The notes below the pieces were generated by a model, which saw only the letters and a list, made by a program, of their open reading frames with translations, did not search any database and was not told where the DNA came from. Position numbers and translations under genes: made by a program. From Luminiphilus sp. (lineage in GTDB: Bacteria > Pseudomonadota > Gammaproteobacteria > Pseudomonadales > Halieaceae): a stretch of 58,682 nucleotides of DNA. Location of the stretch: NCBI GenBank assembly GCA_029253085.1, contig JAQXAF010000037.1, positions 1-58,682 on the forward strand, given 5' to 3'. How positions within the stretch are numbered: the stretch's first letter is position 1; each line of letters starts with the position of its first letter. Below are positions 45,690-53,347 of the stretch, one piece after another.

Positions 45690-46534
45690 TCCCCCCCCAG
45701 GATATTCTTCAAAACCATGCGCTGGAGCAATTCAGCGCGTGGGCTACGGACCCGCCGCTGACGACTAAACCTCAGATTACTCAGACGTTGAATCAGGGCT
45801 CTAGTCATACAGCAATGCTAGTAGTCGCTAACGACGAAACAGGGACTCGCTCTTATATTTTACGCTACTGCAACCAGGGATCTACGCCACTAGGCCTTTC
45901 GTTCAGACAGGAAGTTGCCTGCATGAAATTAGCGCAAGAGCGGGGCCTAGCACCACAGGTCCTATGGCTCGACATGGACTGGCAGTCGATGGTAATCGAG
46001 TTTCTTGCCGAATCAGGCCCTGTTTCTTGCGAGGAACTTCTGGCGCTCGTTAGGTCCATCCATACGTTGTCTCCAGAGCTACCCCCCTTAAATCTACAAC
46101 GGCAATTCGAGCATTATTGGCACGTCGCTTTAGAGCAAGGCCACAGCGCCTCAGCATTGGTTAACCCTCAGGAGCCCGCGCTGCAATTTGCCATTAAGGC
46201 CCTCGAATCCGAGTCGCCCGTTACCTGCCATAACGACTTAACCCCACCAAACATTCGGCGTAGAGGTCAGAATCTCGTGGCCATTGACTGGGAATATGCC
46301 GCCACAGGAAGCCCGCATTTTGACATCGCAACGCTGTGCGCTGGGTGGCCCGACATAGACGCTGAAACATTTGCTTTGGAAGCTCTTGGCGGCCGATTCT
46401 CTGCGCAGTTGCTGCGCATTGCGACCCATCTCTACGCAACCCTTAATTGGAACTGGCACCAAGCGGCAGGTGAATCGCTGAGTTGTCTGCAATCACCAAA
46501 AGCACTGATACACCGCCTCGAGGCGTGTCTGTGA
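45683..46534 (+). CDS. Thiamine kinase-like phosphotransferase (APH/choline kinase fold)
   Basis: Predicted to phosphorylate thiamine delivered by the permease. I chose GTG at 45683, overlapping the permease stop by seven bases, which gives 283 residues; a TTG at 45644 would overlap by 46 bases. The kinase active site is visible: CHNDLTPPNI (about residue 185, catalytic Asp and metal-binding Asn) and AIDWEYAATG (second metal-binding Asp). The DWEYA form is shared with ThiK and choline kinases. A choline or aminoglycoside substrate is possible but less likely in this operon. Confidence 0.82.
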   Translation: MLVPPQDILQNHALEQFSAWATDPPLTTKPQITQTLNQGSSHTAMLVVANDETGTRSYILRYCNQGSTPLGLSFRQEVACMKLAQERGLAPQVLWLDMDWQSMVIEFLAESGPVSCEELLALVRSIHTLSPELPPLNLQRQFEHYWHVALEQGHSASALVNPQEPALQFAIKALESESPVTCHNDLTPPNIRRRGQNLVAIDWEYAATGSPHFDIATLCAGWPDIDAETFALEALGGRFSAQLLRIATHLYATLNWNWHQAAGESLSCLQSPKALIHRLEACL

Positions 46535-47436
46535 CAGCTCGTTGTCACATTGTAGGCCCCGGTGCAATGGGCGGCCTGTTTGCTTTTAGACTGAAAGCTG
46601 CAGGATTTGACGTTTCTTTGATTGGCCGCAGTCGAGGAACCCGGCAACAAGAACTGACACTTTTGACGGAGGCAGGGGAACAAACAACAATGTTTCCGAT
46701 TGAAGGCCAGGACGCCGAAGGACCTATTCACCTGCTGTGGGTAACCACTAAATCCTACTCGGCGCTGGCGGCGGCAACGAATCTTCGCCACCGATTTACA
46801 CCGGAAACTGTGATTATCACCCTAGGAAATGGCATGGGATACCACGAGCAGTTATCGGCGCTTGTTTCAGGCAAACTCATTGCTGGGTCAACCACCGCCG
46901 GATGCAGTTCGCCCGACGCGGGCACTCGCAAACTGGCGGGTGAGGGTCAAACACAACTGGGCTGGTGGGGTAAAGTAGAGACACCCCCTGATTGGCTTGC
47001 CGACATCAGAAAAGCCTCATGGTTTGGCAGCTGGGAGCTCAATATTGAAAAATCGCTGCTCGAAAAATTAGCCATAAATAGCGTCATCAATCCGATGACC
47101 GCATTGATGAACATTACCAACGGTGAGCTCATCGATGACCGTTATAAAACCGCGTTAGATTGTGCCATTCGAGAGGTGGCAAATATCTTCCGTTGGTCCG
47201 GGCACAGTGACATTGCCGACAACCTCCCTCAAAGAGTCATCAATGTCATCTCTGATACTGCCGCCAACTCATCGTCAATGCGCATCGACCGACAGCGCCA
47301 CACCCAGACAGAGCATGAGGAAATATTGGGCCATGTTCTGGAGAAACTTGGTGGAACGACGCAACTAGAAAAGCCTACAACGCCTCTGCTATCAGAGTGG
47401 CTCAATGCGCTGCGACAGCCCGACCCAAGTCACTAA
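46531..47436 (+). CDS. panE: 2-dehydropantoate 2-reductase (ketopantoate reductase) family
   Basis: NADPH-dependent reduction of ketopantoate to pantoate for coenzyme A synthesis. I chose GTG at 46531, which overlaps the kinase stop as GTGA; GTG at 46525 is also possible. The 301-residue protein has the dinucleotide motif GPGAMGG (about 9-15), the catalytic lysine in KLAINSVINPMTAL and the SSMRIDRQRHTQTE segment with the catalytic acidic residue. It ends inside the convergent kinase gene (35-base overlap). PanE in Salmonella is also ApbA, tied genetically to thiamine synthesis, which makes its place here notable. Confidence 0.85.
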   Translation: MTARCHIVGPGAMGGLFAFRLKAAGFDVSLIGRSRGTRQQELTLLTEAGEQTTMFPIEGQDAEGPIHLLWVTTKSYSALAAATNLRHRFTPETVIITLGNGMGYHEQLSALVSGKLIAGSTTAGCSSPDAGTRKLAGEGQTQLGWWGKVETPPDWLADIRKASWFGSWELNIEKSLLEKLAINSVINPMTALMNITNGELIDDRYKTALDCAIREVANIFRWSGHSDIADNLPQRVINVISDTAANSSSMRIDRQRHTQTEHEEILGHVLEKLGGTTQLEKPTTPLLSEWLNALRQPDPSH

Positions 47437-48793
47437 TGACGGATTCCCAAACCTGAGGTTCTGCTGACGCCGTAAACGTCTGCTGATGGGCGTGGTCTGC
47501 ACCATTGGTCTGATGATCTAAGGACAGGACACAGGTGTAGTGATCGCAATCGAGCCCTGCGATAAAGGTCTGTTTCGCCAATAGCACGACCCCTCTTTCG
47601 TCAAGAACGCGCTGAAGTCGCTCAGAGAGCCAGTCGTGGCTGAAACCGGAAGGCAGTGCCGTATTCGCTGCGACGCGCACGGAACCTAATGTTAAATAAG
47701 GCACTGGGGACGTACTCAAGAACCCAGCAAAACCGCCAAGAGCTATTAGGCACGCCAGCGCAAATGCCTTGGCAAAACCAGGTTCTTTTTGTGCGCAGCC
47801 AGCAAACACAGATGCCATCTTTTTTGAGACGGATTTTGGATCGAGCAAAGCCGATTGATCGGTTGCGCCCTGACTTATAATCAGGGGCTCATCGCCCAAG
47901 TGTGCCTTAGCTGCGCATCCCTTTCCCCCCACTCGGGCGGCCAATGAACTGCGACTCTCGGAAGGCAGTAAGCGTGCCTGCTGCCGATAACGCCCAGCCA
48001 AACTGCTTAAAACCCCCGACCTATTTTTGTTACGATCCGTCAATATTGCCGCAGATTCCCAAAGTAAATTTGCGCACCCGGTACAGCCTTCAGGCTTCTC
48101 AGCCCTAGTCACGACCGCCTGACCATATTGATCACAAGTCGTTACTGGTAAATTTGCGGCCAACAGCCAGTAAATCATGCTACCCAAGGCATATTGGTCA
48201 TCTGCAAACGCTGCAATTTTTGCTGTAGATCCACTGTCTCGCACGAAACCAACGGCTCCCCTTGCCGGTCTTGGTGTGCCCCTAAGGACACTGCTACTGA
48301 AGTCAATCAGGCGAATTTGACCCTGAGCGTTTAGCAAGATATTGCCTGGCGCCACATCTCCATGGACCAGACCTGACGCCTCCAGAGCCGTTAAAGTTTT
48401 GAGTAAACCCATGACGATGAGAAGTATTTGACTATCGCCCATCGTCAATTTTTCCGCTGCTTGCAGTCTTTGCAGAGACACACCTTCGACAAATTCGAGT
48501 AACAGCCAAACAGCGCCCTCAAAATTTTCGACTCGGTAAATCTGTGGCACCACCGATGTCATTGCAGCTACTTTCGCCTGTGCTGCGAAGGTTGCCTCCA
48601 GTCTTAACAGAGCCCCCCTAGACATTGATCGTCTCGCTTGAAAGCGTTTAGCCACCAGCATTCGATTAAGTTTTGGGTCGAGGGCCAACCACGCCAGGCC
48701 CTGCCCACCACCACCCAAAAAACCGCGATTTTCCAACGGCGGGGGTAACCTCATGGTTTCGCAGGTATCCCTATCGGGGTTTGTGTTCAACAT
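47402..48793 (-). CDS. Membrane-anchored serine/threonine protein kinase
   Basis: Hanks-type kinase domain (about residues 20-270) with glycine loop GFLGGGGQG (24-32), ATP lysine Lys49 (VAK), catalytic loop HGDVAPGN (Asp146, Asn151) and DFS in place of DFG (Asp164). A cysteine-rich region follows (Cys220, Cys237, Cys240), then a linker and one transmembrane helix (about 341-361). The last 100 residues should be periplasmic and contain a Cys pair, DCDHYTC. It begins one base after the FHA/sigma54 activator and is probably co-translated. Its substrate is unknown; the neighbour is the obvious candidate. Confidence 0.85.
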   Translation of the reverse strand: MLNTNPDRDTCETMRLPPPLENRGFLGGGGQGLAWLALDPKLNRMLVAKRFQARRSMSRGALLRLEATFAAQAKVAAMTSVVPQIYRVENFEGAVWLLLEFVEGVSLQRLQAAEKLTMGDSQILLIVMGLLKTLTALEASGLVHGDVAPGNILLNAQGQIRLIDFSSSVLRGTPRPARGAVGFVRDSGSTAKIAAFADDQYALGSMIYWLLAANLPVTTCDQYGQAVVTRAEKPEGCTGCANLLWESAAILTDRNKNRSGVLSSLAGRYRQQARLLPSESRSSLAARVGGKGCAAKAHLGDEPLIISQGATDQSALLDPKSVSKKMASVFAGCAQKEPGFAKAFALACLIALGGFAGFLSTSPVPYLTLGSVRVAANTALPSGFSHDWLSERLQRVLDERGVVLLAKQTFIAGLDCDHYTCVLSLDHQTNGADHAHQQTFTASAEPQVWESVISDLGRAVAAH

Positions 48794-48794
48794 T

Positions 48795-50324
48795 TTAGGT
48801 CACCCCCAGACGGCGAAGTCGAGGTCGCAGTGCATGATGAGAAATTTTCAGCTCAAGCGCGGCCGCCTTGATTGATTTAACCCGCTGCATGACCGCTAAA
48901 ATATCGCCGTCAGCAAGGTCATCTACCAACACAAAACTTGGGTGCACCTCTAATCGCCGGTAAAGAGCCTGCCGAGACAGCCCGAGGATGGCGGCGGTTG
49001 CCGCAATCTCATAGTGCTGCGCCCGATAGACCTGCTCCAAATGTTGATCCGAGAGCTCTTCAGGAGAACCAATAATCTGACGGCCCTTAGGCTCACTCGT
49101 TAAAGGCAACATTGCGCTCTTATCTTGCGCCACCAACATGACTGCATGCCGTAACTCTCGACTGTTTCCTGGCCATCCATGGCTCAGCGCATCGAAAAAA
49201 AATCGGGCCCAGTGCGCTGCGACCTCAGGTATTTCAATAGCGTGACGAGGATTTAATGATTCAGAGACGTCCACATCCTTATCTAACATCATCAAAGCTT
49301 GAGGGACGATATCCTCCGGTCGTTCTCGCAACGGAGGGATGTCCAGTGTAAAACCAGCAACACGATGATGAAGCGCTGCTCGAAAACCATCCTGCACAGA
49401 GGTTGATTGGTCTGTCGCGGCCACGATACGAACATTCACTGTTTGCGATGCCCCGCCAAGAATTTGCACCTCGCCCTGCTCAAGAGCACGCAGCAATTGA
49501 ACCTGAACCGCTATCGGCGCATCCGCAATTTCGTCCAGGAATAAGGTGCCCTTGTGCGCCCGCTGAAAGGCACCTAAGCGATCAATGGCTCCGGTGTAGG
49601 CGCCACGAATACTTCCAAACAACTCCGCGGCGGCGAGATCTTGCGGAATTGCTGCCAAATTAATCACCACTAAACGACGGGAAGACCGGGTGCTCAACTC
49701 ATGCACTGCCTGAGCAACCCTTTCTTTGCCAACACCCGACTCACCTTGAATCAAAATAGGTAAGTTCGTGGGTGCGACCAGCGCGATCTGATGCCATAGC
49801 CGCATCATTTCAACCGAAGCGCCAGGCAGAACTGACTTCAATAATTTGTGAGAGCCGGTGTGATCGTCGTTGTCACAAGCAATAACGCGCAGCAACAAAA
49901 CCACACCATAGGACATTCTGAGAGAAACACCTCTAACAAGAGCATCGTGATCTGCAATGAACCCCTTCTGTCCGGCGGCGCCAATTCTCACGTCAGCGTG
50001 GGCCGCAGCCTCTATACGCAGACTCAACTGCCCCCCGGGATGCTGTGACCTCCTAGGCTTTAACACACAGGCTAAGCGGCTCACATGGTTATCTTCTAAG
50101 TTACGCCGATCGCTAAACTCAGGAAAGTAACGCCCTACCGACAGCTCACCCGGTATCGTTTCCGAGTATTCAGCTTCCCATGGGCATAAATTAACCCATT
50201 GCCCAATACGCTGAAGATCCGGATGAAAGGCTATGGTGAGACGGAGTGTGGTGCGGAAACGCCCTTGATTGGAGTCTTCCGTGCGCAGTGCAGGTCTCGT
50301 CACTAGTTCCTGAGGCACAGCCAT
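48795..50324 (-). CDS. FHA-like / sigma54-activator (AAA+) transcriptional regulator with two HTH segments
   Basis: Predicted bacterial enhancer-binding protein. I chose ATG at 50324 because GGAGGAGGT directly precedes it; an ATG at 50360 would add twelve residues. An N-terminal FHA-like region (about 40-150) has VGRYFPEFS and NHVSRLACVL, where FHA domains have GR and SR. The AAA+ domain has Walker A GESGVGKE (194-201), GAYTGA (241-246, the sigma54 contact; Tyr for the commoner Phe), Walker B LFLDE and PPLRERPEDI. Two Fis-like helix-turn-helix segments follow (AATAAILGLSRQALYRRL, then a second ending RPRLRRLGVT), where one is usual. Confidence 0.85.
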   Translation of the reverse strand: MAVPQELVTRPALRTEDSNQGRFRTTLRLTIAFHPDLQRIGQWVNLCPWEAEYSETIPGELSVGRYFPEFSDRRNLEDNHVSRLACVLKPRRSQHPGGQLSLRIEAAAHADVRIGAAGQKGFIADHDALVRGVSLRMSYGVVLLLRVIACDNDDHTGSHKLLKSVLPGASVEMMRLWHQIALVAPTNLPILIQGESGVGKERVAQAVHELSTRSSRRLVVINLAAIPQDLAAAELFGSIRGAYTGAIDRLGAFQRAHKGTLFLDEIADAPIAVQVQLLRALEQGEVQILGGASQTVNVRIVAATDQSTSVQDGFRAALHHRVAGFTLDIPPLRERPEDIVPQALMMLDKDVDVSESLNPRHAIEIPEVAAHWARFFFDALSHGWPGNSRELRHAVMLVAQDKSAMLPLTSEPKGRQIIGSPEELSDQHLEQVYRAQHYEIAATAAILGLSRQALYRRLEVHPSFVLVDDLADGDILAVMQRVKSIKAAALELKISHHALRPRLRRLGVT

Positions 50325-50417
50325 GACCTCCTCCATACCAGCCGAATAACGACTGGCCATGCAATGTCACAGCGGCCCTAACGCTATTTCAAGATTGCCC
50401 TCTCATCACTTTGTCAA

Positions 50418-51224
50418 TCAGGAGACAATCACCAAAACAGAAGCCACCACAACCCAAACCGCGAGCGCGCGCTTCAATAATTCCCGAACGCGCTCTATCT
50501 GTTGATCTAATCCCGCTGCTGCAACGGGGGAGGCCAGCTCAAACCCCTGCATCAACAGCTCATTCGTTTTGATATCGGCGTCTAATGCTTTGTTCAGCAA
50601 TAGTGGCCGAATACTCTCAAAGTTGCCAATAGCACCAAAAGTTAATAGCAGAACCCGTGAGGGAAGCCAGTCGAGAAAATGCAACACACGATTCATGGGA
50701 GCATTTCGATCGCCTGACCCCAAAACGACCAAGCGATACCCGACGGCGAAAAAAGGACCAAAGAGCAAAAAATAAAAAACCGGGGAAAACCAGCGCTGGA
50801 AGCCTTCATAGAGCAAAAATCGAGCACCATCCCGCTCTGCTGACATGGCGTCATCCAACTCGGGCATACGATAACCCGCAGCGTCTAACGCTAGTAACGC
50901 TCCCTCGACGTCACCTGCTGCCACCCGAGTTCTGAACCGATTAACGAGCGCTGGCCACTGTAATCGACCAAAACTGAAAAATAATGCGGGGGTACCCAAC
51001 AGCAATACAGCCGCCGCGCCAAACATTTCCTCAAAAACAGCATAAGCCAACGTAAAACCGGCACAGGGCACCACCACCAGCAGCACAAACCGCAACCAAA
51101 AATCAGGCTCTACAGCCTCGACCCGACTCTGAAAAGAGTCATACCACTGATCATTGTGCAGCGGCCCACCGGATCCAATCGCAAGATAAAGTCCGGTTGC
51201 GACAAGAAATGCCAGATAAGTCAT
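50418..51224 (-). CDS. ampE: AmpE-like inner-membrane protein
   Basis: Polytopic inner-membrane protein of about four helices in 268 residues, encoded with ampD as in enterics and pseudomonads. AmpE is related to CobD/CbiB-like membrane proteins and its role beside AmpD is not settled. The sequence has LYLAIGSGG near the N-terminus, the FYFLLFGPFFAVGYRLV helix and WLPSRVLLLTFGAIGNF, where the family has a conserved W-P-R stretch. A ribosome-binding site AGGAGAG precedes the start. A 79-base gap separates it from ampD. Confidence 0.85.
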   Translation of the reverse strand: MTYLAFLVATGLYLAIGSGGPLHNDQWYDSFQSRVEAVEPDFWLRFVLLVVVPCAGFTLAYAVFEEMFGAAAVLLLGTPALFFSFGRLQWPALVNRFRTRVAAGDVEGALLALDAAGYRMPELDDAMSAERDGARFLLYEGFQRWFSPVFYFLLFGPFFAVGYRLVVLGSGDRNAPMNRVLHFLDWLPSRVLLLTFGAIGNFESIRPLLLNKALDADIKTNELLMQGFELASPVAAAGLDQQIERVRELLKRALAVWVVVASVLVIVS

Positions 51225-51303
51225 CGGTTAAAGCTCTCCTTTTAAACGACCCAGCAGTAGCACTGGTGACTGGGAGTTTACTTGCCAGATTGTGCCAATC
51301 CAA

Positions 51304-51879
51304 TTAGCGCTCCAGATCACCATTTGCTACATCCGCCAACCTAAGCCAATCAAAACACGCTCCCGGATCTGTCTTCCTGCCTGGGGCAATATCACTGTGA
51401 CCTACAATATCACTCTCAGCGAGGGACGGGTGGTAGCGCCTTAGGGCCCGAATCAATTGTCGAAGCTTCTCATACTGAACGTTAGTGTAGGCTTGGTCAT
51501 CTGTACCCTCAAGCTCAATACCTATGGAGAAATCATTGCAGTTAGTGCGCCCACACCAGTGAGACTCACCGGCATGCCAAGCTCTATCGCCACTGGCGAC
51601 AAACTGTAGAATTTCGCCCAATCGGGTGACTAAAAAATGGGCTGACACGCGCAGATGCGCGATACTCTCAAAATAAGGGTGCAGTGATGGATTTAGTGTA
51701 TTAGTAAAAAGTGCTTCAATGTGGCCTCCCCCAAATTCTCCCGGGGGCAAAGATATGTTGTGCAGCACTATGAGCTGTAGAGGGGCTTCTTCGGGGCGGC
51801 AATTATAGTTGGGCGAAGCTACTTTTCGCGCTCCGGCAAGCCAGCCTTCAGAGATTGTCCAATAGTCAGGATCTGTCAT
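51304..51879 (-). CDS. ampD: 1,6-anhydro-N-acetylmuramyl-L-alanine amidase
   Basis: Cytoplasmic zinc amidase of peptidoglycan recycling; removes the peptide from anhydro-muropeptides, which otherwise induce AmpC beta-lactamase through AmpR. ATG at 51879 with AAAGG just upstream is preferred over the GTG one codon earlier; 191 residues. The zinc site is intact: His in VLHNIS (about residue 34), His in [14 protein letters not shown] and Asp in the same motif. It has no signal peptide, which separates it from periplasmic AmiD. It is divergent from nadC, a long-conserved arrangement. Confidence 0.94.
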   Translation of the reverse strand: MTDPDYWTISEGWLAGARKVASPNYNCRPEEAPLQLIVLHNISLPPGEFGGGHIEALFTNTLNPSLHPYFESIAHLRVSAHFLVTRLGEILQFVASGDRAWHAGESHWCGRTNCNDFSIGIELEGTDDQAYTNVQYEKLRQLIRALRRYHPSLAESDIVGHSDIAPGRKTDPGACFDWLRLADVANGDLER

Positions 51880-51940
51880 CACCTTTGCATCTTATCCCAT
51901 GAGAGCAGATCACCCAAAAGACCAAGCATTTGGAGTCATC

Positions 51941-52771
51941 ATGTTAACCCAGCAGTATATTCAGCAACTCGTGAACCTTGCGCTCGAGGAGGACATTGGC
52001 AGTGGTGATATCACCGCAGAGCTTGTTCAACCCGACAGTCACGCACGAGCTTCAGTGGTGAGCCGCGAAGCCGGGGTGCTTTGTGGCAGTATTTTTGTCG
52101 ATGCAGTTTTCTCAACGCTAGATCCCGACATAACCATAGAGTGGTTGAAATCTGACGGCGAGTTGCTTAAGCCCAACGACACTTTGTTCAGCGTCAGCGG
52201 CAACGCACGAAAAATCCTCACGGGTGAACGAACAGCCCTCAATTTTTTACAGCTGCTCTCAGGCACCGCCTCGTTAGCGCAGCGCTTTGCCAACCATGTA
52301 GGGGGGACGGGTGTACGTCTTTTGGATACTCGCAAAACAGTGCCTGGGCTACGCTTAGCCCAAAAATACGCCGTTACCTGCGGGGGCTGCCACAACCATC
52401 GCATAGGCTTGTATGACGCTTTTTTAATCAAGGAAAATCACATCGAAGCCTGCGGTGGTATTGCCGCTGCCATTGCCGCGGCTCGAAAATCGGCACCCGG
52501 AAAAACTGTTGAAATCGAGGTCGAGACCCTCGATGAACTGCAGTTAGCCCTCGCAGCAAACGCTGACCGCATTATGCTCGATAACTTTAGTGAAGCGATG
52601 CTCAGAGAGGCCGTCGCGGCCAACGCTGGGCGATCTGAATTGGAGGCCTCTGGCAACGTTGCGGAGCATAACCTACGCTCTATTGCCGAAACCGGTGTCG
52701 ACTTTATTTCCATTGGCGCGCTGACGAAACGCGTAGAGCCCCTAGATCTATCGATGCGACTGGAACGCTGA
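51941..52771 (+). CDS. nadC: Nicotinate-nucleotide diphosphorylase (quinolinate phosphoribosyltransferase)
   Basis: Converts quinolinate and PRPP to nicotinate mononucleotide in de novo NAD synthesis. I chose ATG at 51941, preceded by GGAG at good spacing; the frame is open to 51899. The 276-residue protein has [13 protein letters not shown] (about 16-28), [15 protein letters not shown], the active-site string [25 protein letters not shown] and the C-terminal [11 protein letters not shown]. It is divergent from ampD, with the two starts about 60 bases apart. Confidence 0.96.
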   Translation: MLTQQYIQQLVNLALEEDIGSGDITAELVQPDSHARASVVSREAGVLCGSIFVDAVFSTLDPDITIEWLKSDGELLKPNDTLFSVSGNARKILTGERTALNFLQLLSGTASLAQRFANHVGGTGVRLLDTRKTVPGLRLAQKYAVTCGGCHNHRIGLYDAFLIKENHIEACGGIAAAIAAARKSAPGKTVEIEVETLDELQLALAANADRIMLDNFSEAMLREAVAANAGRSELEASGNVAEHNLRSIAETGVDFISIGALTKRVEPLDLSMRLER

Positions 52772-52850
52772 GAGTGCACCCAAAAACCCTCAGAGCGCTG
52801 GAATAGCCTGTAAAAACTGACCCGTAGTCCAATCTGCTACGAGCCCAGCG

Positions 52851-53339
52851 CTAACCGTGTATAGGGTGCGATGCCACCAGAACACCGTTACGGTCAGCGT
52901 AAAGCCAATACCCAGGCACAACGCTGACGCCACCCAAATTTAAATCGATATCGCGCTGCCCTAGGCCACGCTTGTCTGTTTTGACAGGAACGACGCCTAA
53001 GGCAAATACACCCACAGAGAGCGTGTCGATAATTTCGACATCACGAATCGCACCCAAGATGATAATGCCGGCCCACTGATTGTGAATCGCTTTTTTAGCC
53101 AGATTGTCACCTAGCAGCGACCGCCTTAGTGATTGTTGGCCATCGACAACGAGAACCCGACCGTCCCCCGGAGAAGAAACCGCCTCGCCGACACAAGAGT
53201 TATCCTCGTGGCAGGAGATCGTTGCCGCCGGCCCCGCGAAGCGCTTTACCGTTCCAAAATGAAAAAACTGATACGGCAGCACCTCAGCCTCGGGATTACT
53301 GTCGCATAAATCAGGCGTCGTAAAGTTTATGTCGCTCAT
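52851..53339 (-). CDS. rraA: Regulator of ribonuclease E activity A / RraA family
   Basis: RraA binds RNase E in E. coli and lowers its activity; the fold is also found in 4-hydroxy-4-methyl-2-oxoglutarate aldolases. I chose ATG at 53339 (162 residues, MSDINFTTPDLCD), eight bases after the acyl-CoA dehydrogenase stop; a TTG at 53357 would add six residues. Signature segments are FAGPAATISC, VDGQQSLRRSLLGDNLAKKA and GIIILGAIRD. Tandem linkage to an acyl-CoA dehydrogenase is unusual and may be chance. Convergent with nadC. Confidence 0.9.
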   Translation of the reverse strand: MSDINFTTPDLCDSNPEAEVLPYQFFHFGTVKRFAGPAATISCHEDNSCVGEAVSSPGDGRVLVVDGQQSLRRSLLGDNLAKKAIHNQWAGIIILGAIRDVEIIDTLSVGVFALGVVPVKTDKRGLGQRDIDLNLGGVSVVPGYWLYADRNGVLVASHPIHG

Positions 53340-53347
53340 CACAAAGC

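Noticed and set aside
52780-52850. AGCGCTGG and CCAGCGCT as a terminator between nadC and rraA
   Set aside because: The arms are only eight bases, the loop is about 50 bases and there is no T-run, so a terminator call is not supported.
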